The notes: a model not told the origin generated them from the sequence alone. A DNA stretch of 64,000 bases from JAICLK01 sp963810525 (GCA_963810525.1 CAWENB010000002.1:186001-250000), one strand, 5' to 3'; positions 43,543 through 53,160 are shown, numbered from the stretch's first letter. Made by a program: numbers and translations.

Positions 43543-43824
43543 CCTCAGCCCGAACGAGTTCAGAACTGGATCGCCAAGCACGGCGTACAACTCCTGGCGT
43601 GCTTGCAGTACGACGGCATATTGCCGGAAAACAACACGGCCGAACGAGCTATCCGGCCGCATGTTATTATGCGTAAGATCTTTGGCGGTAACCGTAGCCC
43701 CAAGGGAGCCGAGACCCATGCCGTCAATACCTCAGTGATTGCGACTGAGATGCAGCGTCATCCGGAAACGTCATTCTTTGATGTCATGCTGCCGATGCTC
43801 AGGCAGCGTCGCTCAGGGTTGTGA
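43543..43824 (+). mobile_element. IS66 transposase (TnpC) C-terminal remnant
   Basis: From 43543 one frame reads QPERVQNWIAKHGVQLLACL, YDGILPENNTAERAIRPHVI, MRKIFGGNRSPKGAETHAVN, then TSVIATEMQRHPETSFFDVM to TGA. This is the last ~93 residues of an IS66-family transposase, with the catalytic Glu in NNTAERAIRP. Upstream three stop codons (TAG TAA TAA) precede it and the rest of the gene is missing. It lies just after the BrnA antitoxin. Confidence 0.85.
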
Positions 43825-43877
43825 GTAGATACCTCAGCCCAGCTTGTTTATGCTATTTATTTATGTTTTTATATTCT

Positions 43878-44408
43878 ATGAATAAAGCACAAGCGGCCGA
43901 TAGTATCAGAGATTTTTGGGGAATCTTACCAAAAGAATTGCAGGATAGGGTTCCACCCCAGTGTCGACGATGCCCAACGCTGCTTTGGTTCGCAACAATC
44001 GCGCTAGATCAAGAAAAAACGACCGACAGGACTGCAAGAAAAGTATTACGCCGACTTGATAGGGCTCAATCAGATTCGACATCTCCATTGCCCGCCACTG
44101 TGCTTCGCTATGACGCCCGCGACCTTGCAGACCATAGCGATCTAGCGCTTGAACGACGCGGTGAGGCTCAGGCCGCACTAGGGAAGTTAGTACCCCTTAC
44201 TGAAAGTTATCCTGGATCAGTGGTGGGCAACTTAACCTTAACAAACCCGGCTGAGGTACTGCTAAGTAAAGTAGTCGGCGCTTACTGGGGCTGGGGACCA
44301 CGTGAACGAAGCTGCCCGAATCCCGGCTTTGAAGCAGTCCGGCAGGATCCCGATGTCCACGGGGCCCTGCAGTACGGAAACTGGATTGGTAACTCAATCG
44401 AAGAATAG
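43878..44408 (+). CDS. Hypothetical protein, 176 aa
   Basis: Not recognised. The start MNKAQAADSIRDFWGILPKE was preferred over the GTG at 43821, which overlaps the IS66 remnant end. The protein is soluble, with four Cys of which two form CRRC (VPPQCRRCPTL); helices rich in Arg and Leu (ARKVLRRLDRAQ) follow. The C-terminus reads GWGPRERSCPNPGFEAVR and VHGALQYGNWIGNS. No motif was matched. It may be a remnant of a larger mobile-element cargo gene. Confidence 0.45.
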   Translation: MNKAQAADSIRDFWGILPKELQDRVPPQCRRCPTLLWFATIALDQEKTTDRTARKVLRRLDRAQSDSTSPLPATVLRYDARDLADHSDLALERRGEAQAALGKLVPLTESYPGSVVGNLTLTNPAEVLLSKVVGAYWGWGPRERSCPNPGFEAVRQDPDVHGALQYGNWIGNSIEE

Positions 44409-44886
44409 ACGCTTTGAACTCGGACGATACGAGGTACGATTTTTTCATAAGAAAGAGCAGCATCAATTGAACACCGTGAAGCTGAACTATACTAAATATC
44501 TGGCACTCTTTTAATAATTAACCCTTACCAGCTACCTACTTGTACTGGTACCTGGTAGTCATTAAGGTTGAGGATAAGGGCGAGCATGGGCCACCGTAGG
44601 TTGCTCGTAATCCTGGTTGCGAAGTGTGTCAACTAAGGGCAGCCACTGAGAACGTAGGCATATGCTTGATATCATATAAGTTGCTGAAGTGTTCGGCGGG
44701 TAAACGTTAATACGACCAATTTTGACCAAGCACCTCTTGTTTGTGATGCAGGCCCCAATCCCGCCCTGAAAAACACAAGCCTAATGTACAAGATGGCATC
44801 TGGCAGAAGTAGAGAAGCGTAAGGGTAGCGTCAGACAATTACCCATGCCTGGGAACAGAATTGTTATAATTTCATTGGAGGGAACA
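44409..44886. other. Gene-free stretch
   Basis: About 480 bp without a gene I can support. CCCTTA near 44521 and TAAGGG near 44575 could pair at a distance. A TATAAT at about 44866-44871, just before the GGAGG site of the next gene, is its likely -10. Confidence 0.35.
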
Positions 44887-45183
44887 ATGGTACGAAAAAA
44901 ATATGAATACGTACGAATACAACAGATCTTAACTTTCGACCCAGGCAGTATGCAGTGGCTTGAAAAAGTGGAAATCAGTACTAACGGCAAGACAGTCGAC
45001 TTCCCTAGAGAAAATAAAGAAGATTATGATGCTTGGGTGGATCGCTCGTTGGCCTACATGGGCAATAAAGGATGGGAGTTAGTAGGAGTGGAAACATATA
45101 ATCATGTCTTTGATAAACAAGGGCATAAGTACGCTAACTGGGATGTCCGACATTACCTTATGAAACGAATAAAGGAAGAATAG
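44887..45183 (+). CDS. Small DUF4177-like protein, 98 aa
   Basis: A small soluble protein with a KKYEYVRIQQILTF strand at the start and DRSLAYMGNKGWELVGVETY near the end. The phrase GxxGWELVxV is typical of DUF4177-like proteins. A GGAGG ribosome binding site precedes MVRKKYEYV, while the upstream in-frame ATG (44845) has none. The next small gene starts 3 bp after its stop, so they form an operon. Function unknown. Confidence 0.6.
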   Translation: MVRKKYEYVRIQQILTFDPGSMQWLEKVEISTNGKTVDFPRENKEDYDAWVDRSLAYMGNKGWELVGVETYNHVFDKQGHKYANWDVRHYLMKRIKEE

Positions 45184-45186
45184 ATT

Positions 45187-45477
45187 ATGAATCCCGATTC
45201 TCCATATATCCCTCCTGGTCATGACTTTAGACACGACGACAACATGGGCTCCATACCCGACTTCGCATCGGGGCAGCCCATAGGAAGCATTGATCCAACA
45301 CATTACGCTCCATGGGGATGGAAGCTAGATGAGCGTGGCAATGCAAACCCTACGAGCTTACCTGAGGCTATTATGCGAGGATATGCGCCGCCGCTTCCAG
45401 GCATGGGTATGCCGCAACTCGCACAACAACAAGACACTGACGAAGATAGTGACTCGTTACTACTGCTTCTATCCTAA
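45187..45477 (+). CDS. Hypothetical protein, 96 aa
   Basis: A Pro/Gly/Asp-rich protein (MNPDSPYIPPGHDFRHDDNM...), probably unstructured, ending in an acidic patch and poly-Leu (DTDEDSDSLLLLLS). No family. It follows the DUF4177-like gene by 3 bp and is likely cotranscribed with it. Confidence 0.5.
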   Translation: MNPDSPYIPPGHDFRHDDNMGSIPDFASGQPIGSIDPTHYAPWGWKLDERGNANPTSLPEAIMRGYAPPLPGMGMPQLAQQQDTDEDSDSLLLLLS

Positions 45478-45578
45478 TCAATTTTGATCTTAACAGATTA
45501 ACCGGTGGATATCCTGCCCAGGAAAGTGGCAATTTCATGACGTTTCAAGTAGTCACTTTTATTGCAGAGAGATTTGTA

Positions 45579-45716
45579 AATCGTCCCCCTTGTATATTAC
45601 CCATAGCTCCCACCTCTGTGCGGAGTTACAATAAGCCGGACGATCTGGGAGGCAACAATCGTCCCCTTGGGAGGCTGCGTTCATGCGGTCGTCTCTTGCC
45701 ATAGACTGTTGCTTCC
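45579..45716 (+). other. Structured intergenic region with repeated ATCGTCCCC motif
   Basis: In the 520 bp between 45478 and 45996 no gene is supported. AATCGTCCCC occurs twice (about 45579 and 45656). GACGAT (45639-45644) pairs with ATCGTC (45658-45663), and GGAGGCAACA (45648-45657) can pair with TGTTGCTTCC (45707-45716), so two alternative folds compete. It may be a regulatory RNA or leader. It lies upstream of the glycan-synthase operon but ~280 bp from its start. Confidence 0.3.
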
Positions 45717-45996
45717 AAACCTTCTGGTGGTAGCAATCAATGACGAGGTTATCGAGAAAAACCTCGGTATGTTGTGTCTGTTATGCACGTGATGTTGCAA
45801 CATAACCGGATACAGTCCGAGGCTCTATGGCCAGCCGAAACAATAGCACGGTGTCAATCCGTTGGTAGAGATTTTATATTGATCGTTTTAACGACATCTT
45901 CACTAATATCCGGATCAATAACAATACACTCACGAAGAAAAGCCTTCTCATACTCTATAAAAGATTGAATCATATTAATCTTTTTTTATCATAATC

Positions 45997-47668
45997 TTGC
46001 TTTTATACCTATTTTATGCTTATATTGTTTATGTGGACGCTTCAATCTTCGGCTTGGGCAATAAAAATGACGGCGGTCAGCACTTACATGGCCCGACCTT
46101 GTCGTTATTGATCGGCTTAGCCGCTATCGGCGCTTTGTTATATGCCCGTTTCATTTATAATCCAGCCAATGCCGGTAATATTGACGCCTACGGCATTGTT
46201 TTAATTGCCGAAAGTTTACTATTACTGCAAGCTTTAATTGCACTTTGGACCATCTTATCCGGCGGTTTTAACCCCCGCGATTTTGATTACCATACTGCCA
46301 AAAGAAAATTGCTTGGTGCGGCGTCGTTACAGCTTGCCAACCGATACGCACCGTTATATATACAAGGCAAACCGACAAGCACCGACGTCTTCGTGACCGT
46401 CTATGGAGAACCGCTCTCAACCATCAAACGAACGGTAACCGCCGCCCGAGATTTGATCGGTATTCACCAAACCTTATATTCTGGATGATGGAAAATCACC
46501 GAATATTGAAGCCTTAGCAAAACATCTCGGGGTCAAGTACATTGCCCGGGCCGGGAATAAGGGTGCAAAAGCCGGTAACATTAATCACGCCTTGGGCATC
46601 ACCATGGGTGAATTTTTCGTTATCTTTGACGCCGACTTTATCGCCCACCCTAATTTCTTGCTTGAAACCATGCCGTTTTTCTCCAATAAGCGCATAGCCT
46701 TTGTTCAGACTCCACAAATCTACGGCAACCAAAAGAACCTTATATCCAGGGGTGCCGGCTTCATGCAGAATGTCTTTTATCAGTTGATCCAACCAGGGAA
46801 GAACCGATTTAACGCAGCATTTTGTGTTGGTACCAACGTCATATTTCGTCGCAGCGCTATCGAGAAAATCGGCGGCATATATACCGCTTCCAAATCAGAA
46901 GACATATGGACATCGCTCATGCTCCATGAAGCCGGTTACCAGTCGGTCTTCATTAGTGACCACCTTGCTGTCGGCGACGCGCCGGAAACAGTCGGCACAT
47001 ACTTTAAACAGCAACTGAGATGGGCAACCGGAGGCTTTGAAATACTATTGCATCATAACTTTTTAAAGAGCCCTCTGAGCTTCGACCAAAAACTGCAATA
47101 TATTTCAACCGCCGCCTATTACCTAAACGGCATCGCCATTTTGTTATTGATGTGTCTGCCGCCCTTGCAGATTTTCTTCAATCAGTCACCGGTAAACTTA
47201 GCCGTTGCTTTTTGGGTGTGGCTAGTATCGTACTTGGCCTTCTACGGTCTGCAGGTAATTTTGGCCTTCTTTACTATGGGGGCCTTTCGTTTGGAAACAA
47301 TTGTGATTGCCATGGTTTCATTCCCGATCTATGTCAAAGCGCTGTTTAACGTACTGCTCCATCGGGATGTAAGTTGGCAGGCAACGGGTGATGCCACCCA
47401 ATGCAAAGATCCGCTTAACTTTATAAACAGTCAAATCATGCTCTTTATCTTCCTCATGTTCACCACTGCTGTCGGTTTCTGGAAATATTACTATACCGGC
47501 ACCTTTTCACTGTCCCTCGTATGGAACATCGTCAACACCACTATTTTCGCTACTTTCCTGCTTGCGGTGCGCAAGGAACGCAAGGCACTCAATGCGAGTA
47601 TTCGTAAACAGAAAGTGAAGCGCGCCATAGGCAGACGCAACTTAACATTGGACCCGGGAAGGGCTTAA
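45997..47668 (+). pseudogene. Processive GT2 beta-glycan synthase (BcsA/CrdS-like), frameshifted
   Basis: The two reading frames join into ~556 residues. The first (to 46488) has four N-terminal membrane helices and TDVFVTVYGEPLSTIKRTVT. At the TT at 46474-46475 one base too many changes the frame: dropping it gives YILDDGKSPNIEALAKHLGV, with the LDDG motif. The second frame carries the DxD motif VIFDADFIAHP, then FCVGTNVIFRRSAIEKIGGI, TSEDIW-like SKSEDIWTSLMLHEAGYQSV, the QxxRW motif QQLRWATGGFEILLH, and four further membrane helices. All D, D, D, QxxRW residues are present, as in cellulose and curdlan synthases. No PilZ domain is seen. A sequencing error is possible, but the downstream gene is also broken. 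Confidence 0.85.
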
Positions 47669-47672
47669 AATA

Positions 47673-48395
47673 ATGAACTTTAAATCCAGATTAAAACTAC
47701 TGCTTAGTATAATAGTTGTCCTCTCTATTTGTGCCTGTCTGGCCCTGTACGTCAACTATTCGGAAGCCACTGTCGGCTCAAATAGTGCATCGCTGACGCT
47801 CACTAGCTATGACGTCGGATCTGAATATGACGGCATCCTGACTGCCCAATATGTCAACGAGGGCCAGCAGGTCGCCAAGAACGAGCCGCTCTTTGAAGTT
47901 AGAAGTAACATTTTAGCCCAACAGCTTGCCAGCGGGGAAGTAAAGGCGTCTAATCTAAGCTATAAGATCGATCCCAAGAACGACGCTCTTATTTTTACGG
48001 CGGCGCAATCCGGCGTTGTGACCGAACTTAATTATTCTCAGGGTTCTTTTGTCACGGCCGGAAAAGTAATAGCCATTATCGCTAATACCGAAAAGGCAAC
48101 CGTTACCGCTAACTTTTACCTGTCAAATCCCCAGTATGACCATTTAAGTCCTGAAACCCCGGTCATGGTGCGTCTCGCCGGCAATACCCAGATCAAAGCT
48201 ACCGTCGCCGGCATAAGTCAGTATTCCGAAAACGGCCGTACGATAACCAGTATTAAACTCGGCCTAAACCACTTAAGCAGTAGAGAAACCGAATACGATA
48301 CGAACGCTCCGGTAAGTGCAACGTTGCTACTGAACACCCATCCGATGTACTTGCAACTGGCACACCTTGTTAAGGCAGAAACTCATTCGCTATGA
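47673..48395 (+). CDS. HlyD-type membrane-fusion/adaptor protein of glycan synthase operon
   Basis: The 240-residue protein has one N-terminal membrane helix (LLLSIIVVLSICACLALYV) and an extracytoplasmic biotinyl-lipoyl-like domain: YDVGSEYDGILTAQYVNEGQ, QVAKNEPLFEVRS, then the second half-motif AAQSGVVTELNYSQGSFVTA and GKVIAIIANTEKATVTANFY. A short barrel domain (VMVRLAGNTQIKATVAGISQ) follows. Such adaptors accompany polysaccharide synthases (for example Alg44 and similar). It starts 4 nt after the synthase stop and its end overlaps the GH81 start (ATGA), showing a tight operon. Expected role: passage of glycan across the cell envelope (inference). Confidence 0.75.
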   Translation: MNFKSRLKLLLSIIVVLSICACLALYVNYSEATVGSNSASLTLTSYDVGSEYDGILTAQYVNEGQQVAKNEPLFEVRSNILAQQLASGEVKASNLSYKIDPKNDALIFTAAQSGVVTELNYSQGSFVTAGKVIAIIANTEKATVTANFYLSNPQYDHLSPETPVMVRLAGNTQIKATVAGISQYSENGRTITSIKLGLNHLSSRETEYDTNAPVSATLLLNTHPMYLQLAHLVKAETHSL

Positions 48396-50919
48396 AGAAT
48401 CATTTTCGTCAGCTTATTAGTGGTGTATTGCTCAGTATCATCGTCATGGCGATACTATTTCATGTTTCGATCGGGAGCAGCAACGTTGCTTTAAATACCA
48501 ATGTAACAGACTTGCCAAAAGAAGCCCCGGCAACGCCTACCTTACAACTCAAATCTGGGCTACTGCCGCCAACCAATAAATGGTTTAGTTCATTGGTATT
48601 TTCCACTCAAAATCAACCTATTTACGCGTACCCTCTCAGTTTTAAACCATCAACGAACGGCTTTAGTTTTGGCGTACCAACTGTGGTAAACAGCAGCACC
48701 GCAATTTTTGGGACTCACAATCCTGATGTGGTCGTCAATTTAAATGGTTCCAAACATCAGGTTGATCAGTATGATGACGATTCAGTCTTGCTGGCAACTC
48801 AGAATGCTGGTGGCACTACTCTGGCGGAAACCAGAATAACACACGGCTCACCATACCTATTTATAACTTTCAAGACTGCCGAAAAGGTATCCATCCAATC
48901 GCTAGGGATCATTACACAATTTGGCATGAACGGCTACGAAATTACCCTCGGAAATAAAATATACGGTGTTGAATGGGCAAAGACTGGTTGCTGTAGCGCT
49001 TTAACGCCACGGTAGACGGGACAGAACGCACCGTAGATTATGAGGTTGCAACAGATACGATTGAAGCAATGGGCTACAGTATCCTGGCGGTCACCATTGA
49101 CGGCAGACGAGGCGTACGGACTATGCTGGAGGGCAAAGGCATACCGGTCCAGCATTGCCAGTTTCACCAGCTTATGACCATCACTCAATGTCTGACCAAG
49201 AAGCCACGACTGACGCAAAATATTGAGTTACGAGCGCTTGCCTTAACGCTCGCTCGGACAGACGAACTAACGTTTGAGGATGCACTCGCTGGTTGGTACA
49301 AGAAACATGGGGCATGGCTCAAGGAGCGTGATCCGGTCACCAAAAGATATGCCCATGAGCGTACCAGAAGAGCTTATTTTTCCTTGTGTCGCAACCTACC
49401 ATATCTGTTCACCTACCAAGCCGATTACATACAGGAAAGTGGCATACGAGTAGCCAACACAACGAGCCCATTAGACGGAAGATTCGGCGTCTGGAAAGAC
49501 AAGCTTGAATCGGCAAGCGGCTTAACGCAGACTGCTCAAGGGTTAGCATATAACGCCAAATCAGGCAGCCTGTTGACTTTGTTCACCATTCCAAATAACG
49601 GTAACCAAAAAATGTTCTTTTCAGATGCCCCCCATGCTATTACCGGTACGAATGTTTCCTATCGAACGATGTCGACAAACGTAACGACTGAATATCATTA
49701 TCAAACAACGGGCGGCAGCACTATCTTTGCCGATCTTCCGACCATGCATATTCAAGCTTCACCCATAGCCGGTACATTCAATACGATTCTCGGCACGCAA
49801 CAGCTATACCAGGGAAGTACATTTACAGATAAAAGTAATGCCCCGACAATGCCAAGCAGCGATCTCAATTTAAGTAACCTAACCAAAGTCCAAAAGCAAA
49901 CGCTAATCACCGATTTAAACAACGACACTGAATCGTTAAACTTTACCCAAACCGATACCTATTTCGGTGGCAAAGAATTGTACCGAGCTGCTCAGTTACT
50001 GCAAATAGCCGAACAATTAAACCAATCCAAAGATGCGAGCAGCATAAAAGCTAAACTGGCCAGCCGATTAAGCGAATGGCTAACACCCAATAACAACCTA
50101 AGTCGTAACAATCTGTATTTTTATTATGATACCGAATACAAAGGGGTAGTAGGCAAGCAGGCCGCTTACGGTTCAGATCAATTTAATGACCATCAATTCC
50201 ATTACGGCTACTTCATCTATGCCGCAGCCATCCTCGGAACCTATGATCATCAGTTCTTAAACAATTACAAAGATGCAGTCAACACTCTAGTCGCTGATGT
50301 GGCAAGTCCGGTTCAAACCAGTTATTTTCCTAAGCTCAGAGTCTTTGATCCTTACGTCGGTCATAGTTGGGCTTCCGGTAACGGTGATTTTTCCGATGGC
50401 AATAATCAGGAATCAAGTTCCGAAGCAATTAACGCCTGGTACGCAACATATCTTTGGGCCGGTGTCACTAAAAACACGAATCTTAAAAGCGAAGCCATAT
50501 GGCTCTATGCTCATGAAACAATCGCCGCCAATGCCGATTGGCTATCAATTCCGAGTAATGATGGGCAAGGTCCGACCTACGCCTATCCGTATGCCGGCAT
50601 GGTGTGGGGTGATAAACTCGCCTACGCCACTTTCTTCAATTCCCAACCGGCAGCAGTGCTCGGCATTCAGTTAATACCCATGAGTCCCGGGCAAGCCTAC
50701 TTAAGTCAAAACAAATCAGTCATTGCTAGCAATTTAGCGGCTACCGTACCAAATGCTAGCGACCTCAACGTCCTGTATGGGGATTACCTGCTCATGTATG
50801 AAGCGCTATATAATCCCAATGCCGCCCTGCAAGAGCTACCGTCAATTGCACCACAAAATATCGATAACGGCGATTCAATGACGTACCTCTCGGCTTGGGT
50901 CTATTCCCATCAAAATTAA
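48392..50919 (+). pseudogene. GH81 endo-beta-1,3-glucanase, interrupted by an IS fragment
   Basis: GH81 enzymes cut beta-1,3-glucan. The first part (48392 to about 48985) has a membrane anchor (ISGVLLSIIVMAILFHV), then LLPPTNKWFSSLVFSTQNQP and IYAYPLSFKPSTNGFSFGVP. The second part, from 49506, has the catalytic-domain blocks GSDQFNDHQFHYGYFIYAAA and GHSWASGNGDFSDGNNQESS with SEAINAWYATYLWAG, which include the expected Asp and Glu residues. Between them lies a 502-bp transposase fragment and a short IS end. The upstream frame stops at 49015. The downstream frame is open and fused to transposase codons (KDKLESASGLTQ), so no full-length enzyme is made. Confidence 0.85.
48982..49505 (+). mobile_element. 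Truncated copy of the IS256/IS1249-like element
   Basis: 49004-49505 is identical over 502 bp to 27100-27601, an internal part of the transposase gene. It is preceded at 48982-49003 by a 21-nt sequence also found at the left edge of the complete element (26632), with one C missing. The copy thus joins the left end directly to internal sequence and lacks the right end: a double deletion derivative, or an assembly joint. Confidence 0.8.
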
Positions 50920-51199
50920 ACATGCCACAAGTTGTATTGCCATCTTAAAAAAGCAAAAGAATTTTTGCAGATATAATATTCAAGGGATAATTTAAGATTT
51001 ATGCCGACTGAATATAAAATTCTGCAGACGGCAAGTTAATTAAAATAATTTTTACCTCGTTCAAAGTGGCCAGCCAAACTGTAGCTTAAATTTCAACTTT
51101 GAGCCTGATGCCGCCTTCTTGTGCTATTTGAAGTATTGCATCACGTAACTTGTCAACTTGATGAGAAATAAACTTCATTTCATTATGATAGTCTCTTAC
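50920..51199. other. Gene-free stretch
   Basis: AT-rich sequence of 280 bp after the GH81 pseudogene. No gene-like ORF or clear terminator; includes the 3' side of the toxin-antitoxin operon that follows on the minus strand. Confidence 0.3.
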
Positions 51200-51394
51200 C
51201 TAGGCACTCAGTTCTGATATTGCTCCTCTAATATCGACTCGGTCTGTACTTGCTTCTTCAAAGCGCTTTTTAACATCGGCACGAAACTCTTCAATATACT
51301 TAAATTGTTTAGTAAATTCATCTTCACTCATAGTCAATATCCAATCACTTCTGAGCAAAATTAGGGCGTGTTCGAACGCCTCATCCTGAGCCAA
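51200..51394 (-). CDS. Small hypothetical protein downstream of relE
   Basis: A 64-residue acidic helical protein, MAQDEAFEHALILLRSDWIL, that begins 2 nt after the end of the RelE-like toxin on the same strand. It contains a Phe/Glu/Arg-rich helix (FTKQFKYIEEFRADVKKRFE), and has no known family. Its tight spacing implies cotranscription with the toxin-antitoxin pair. Confidence 0.5.
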   Translation of the reverse strand: MAQDEAFEHALILLRSDWILTMSEDEFTKQFKYIEEFRADVKKRFEEASTDRVDIRGAISELSA

Positions 51395-51396
51395 AC

Positions 51397-51660
51397 TTAT
51401 CCATAAACGTCTTTACGATGTCGGACTTTTGTAACCTGGACAATTTTAATTCCATCATCAATGACGTAGAGAATCCTATAAACTCCCTGTCTGCCCCTAT
51501 ATTCTTCACGCGATGATAGTTTTTTCGACCACGCAGGTCTTGGATTGGTTTCTAAACTTTTTATTCTAACCATTATTCTTTGTACGTCGGTCTTCGGAAT
51601 TTTCTTGAAATCTTTCCTGATGACAATTGGTAGAATCTCAAACTTATATAAGTCCGGCAT
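51397..51660 (-). CDS. RelE/ParE-family toxin
   Basis: An 87-residue toxin. The family pattern is seen in FEILPIVIRKDFKKIPKTDV, RIMVRIKSLETNPRPAWSKK, LSSREEYRGRQGVYRILYVI and VTKVRHRKDVYG, with the RxGxYRxxY block and the final Arg-x-x-x-Tyr typical of RelE mRNA interferases. It overlaps the antitoxin gene by 17 bases. Translation is probably coupled. Confidence 0.88.
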   Translation of the reverse strand: MPDLYKFEILPIVIRKDFKKIPKTDVQRIMVRIKSLETNPRPAWSKKLSSREEYRGRQGVYRILYVIDDGIKIVQVTKVRHRKDVYG

Positions 51661-51874
51661 ACTTTAACTCTTCAAGGGCAGCCTCGTAACTCAAAGGTTT
51701 TTCTTTCTTTGCTATGCGAGAACGAATACTCGTGATATCCTCTAGGTCTTCACTAAGCTGGGCTTGCATTGCTTCATTTAGCAACGCAGATACTGATTGA
51801 CCGGTTTCCAATGCCCGCAGTTTGAAAGTCTTATACATATCTGAATCTAAGTAAAGAGTTGCTTTTGTAGTCAT
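51644..51874 (-). CDS. RHH-type antitoxin for the RelE toxin
   Basis: A 76-residue antitoxin. The N-terminal ribbon-helix-helix is TTKATLYLDSDMYKTFKLRA and ALETGQSVSALLNEAMQAQL. The C-terminal part (SRIAKKEKPLSYEAALEELK) wraps the toxin in such systems. It is first in the operon. The upstream region on the minus strand includes CTACAATGG near the ATG, where a -10 box could lie. Confidence 0.85.
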   Translation of the reverse strand: MTTKATLYLDSDMYKTFKLRALETGQSVSALLNEAMQAQLSEDLEDITSIRSRIAKKEKPLSYEAALEELKYAGLI

Positions 51875-51925
51875 ACTGCCATTGTAGCGTCATGCTGTCA
51901 TGCCGTCAATTCGCCTTTGGTCTTC

Positions 51926-51958
51926 GTAGTAAAGAGTTCGAATCCTACTTCCCCACCA
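51926..51958 (+). other. tRNA 3'-end-like remnant
   Basis: GAGTTCGAATCC followed by TACTTCCCCACCA looks like the T-loop and 3' end of a tRNA with encoded CCA, but the T-stem does not pair and no other tRNA parts precede it. It is not a copy of the tRNA-Leu here. Such fragments are left at the borders of elements that insert in tRNA genes. The region 51875-52137 has no gene. Confidence 0.4.
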
Positions 51959-52137
51959 TTGCCATACGGCGCCTGCCTGACGCCGTTACCTGGTGTTGCG
52001 ATTTAAATTGGTATCTAGGCGCCCGGTCCGTCAATTACACGACACGTAAGCTTGTGGTTTTTGAAATATAAGCATTTAAATTTAGGAGAACATACCGTAT
52101 TCAGTTCCAGTGCCTTTAAATCTAGTGTGGGGATAAT

Positions 52138-52887
52138 ATGTCGAACGGAAAAAACCGCAATGGCAAGCAAAATGAGGAAAAGAGCGTGAACACCAATAAT
52201 GCTTATGCCGCCCCTCCCTCCTCACGCAGAAATACTTCATTAGCTGCGGGCATACTCTACCTACTCACCTTTGTCTCGATCCCGACCATTATTCTATATA
52301 ACTCGGTAAAGAGCACGAACTACATCCTCGGCTCCGGGCCGGACACTTCCGCCATTATCGGGGGCCTGCTAGAGATCATCGTCGCCCTCGCTGGCATAGG
52401 CACCGCAGTTGTATTGTTTCCAGTACTCAAAAAGCAGAACGAATCGGCCGCACTGGGTTTCGTCGCGGCTCGAATTCTGGAATCCAGCACTATTTTTGCC
52501 GGCGTGGCATTCCTTTTGTCAATTGTGACCTTGCGGAAGGCAGGAGTCGGAGCAGACGCGTTGGCTACCAGTCACGCACTTGTCGCCCTATATGATCGCA
52601 TATTCCTCCTCGGACAAAGCTTCATGCCGGCCATAAATGATATCTTGCTGGGTATCCTGTTGTACAAGTCGCGTTTGGTACCGAAAGGGCTTTCCCTTAT
52701 CGGTATCGTCGGCGCGCCCATACTCATCGCGGGCTACATCGCCGTGATGTTCGGTCTTATCGGACAACATAGCTCCTTGGCAGGGCTGACGGCAGTTCCG
52801 GTTGCGCTATTTGAGTTTTCGCTGGGAGTCTGGCTGATCGTCAAAGGCTTCAATCCTGCGGCCGTAGCCACCCTAGAGTCTAAATAA
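52138..52887 (+). CDS. DUF4386-family membrane protein
   Basis: The 249-residue protein has a hydrophilic N-terminus of ~37 residues (GKNRNGKQNEEKSVNTNNAY) followed by six hydrophobic helices. The segment RRNTSLAAGILYLLTFVSIP is the start typical of DUF4386, as are ARILESSTIFAGVAFLLSIV, GQSFMPAINDILLGILLYKS, and RLVPKGLSLIGIVGAPILIA. Function of the family is unknown. The codon use is GC-richer than its neighbours, suggesting a different origin. GGGGA lies before the ATG as a possible ribosome binding site. Confidence 0.8.
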   Translation: MSNGKNRNGKQNEEKSVNTNNAYAAPPSSRRNTSLAAGILYLLTFVSIPTIILYNSVKSTNYILGSGPDTSAIIGGLLEIIVALAGIGTAVVLFPVLKKQNESAALGFVAARILESSTIFAGVAFLLSIVTLRKAGVGADALATSHALVALYDRIFLLGQSFMPAINDILLGILLYKSRLVPKGLSLIGIVGAPILIAGYIAVMFGLIGQHSSLAGLTAVPVALFEFSLGVWLIVKGFNPAAVATLESK

Positions 52888-52953
52888 TCGTAGATCGTCT
52901 TACATATCAGTAGCGTTTTGTATAATCAAAGTATGTAATTTACAATTAAACTT

Positions 52954-53160
52954 ATGGCCAAAAAACAGAAAGAGTACAATAAACTTCGATTAGCCACCAT
53001 ATGCTTAACCACTATGATGTTGCCTTTTGGAACATTTGTAGGCTATGAATTTGGAGCTAAACATACAACAGCTGCTTTAATTGCACTAGCCGCAGAAACA
53101 GTGATAACTTTCTTCCAGGCACACATATGGTGGTTAACTTTTGAAAAGGGCAATAGCTAG
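52954..53160 (+). CDS. Small membrane protein, 68 aa
   Basis: Two hydrophobic segments (TICLTTMMLPFGTFVGYEF and TTAALIALAAETVITFFQAH) follow a Lys-rich start MAKKQKEYNKLRLA. A TATAAT lies about 27 nt upstream. No family was recognised. It is not linked to known neighbours. Confidence 0.5.
   Translation: MAKKQKEYNKLRLATICLTTMMLPFGTFVGYEFGAKHTTAALIALAAETVITFFQAHIWWLTFEKGNS

Noticed and set aside
45774..45968. A 64-codon plus-strand ORF
   Set aside because: No ribosome binding site, odd composition, and no resemblance to any protein.
46592..47668. GT2 synthase as a separate intact gene starting at 46592
   Set aside because: The start lies inside the catalytic domain; the preceding frame carries the missing N-terminal half with one extra base at the junction.
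49069..50919. A genuine 616-residue transposase-glucanase fusion protein
   Set aside because: The fused frame begins in the middle of a truncated transposase without a promoter or ribosome binding site, so the open frame is fortuitous.
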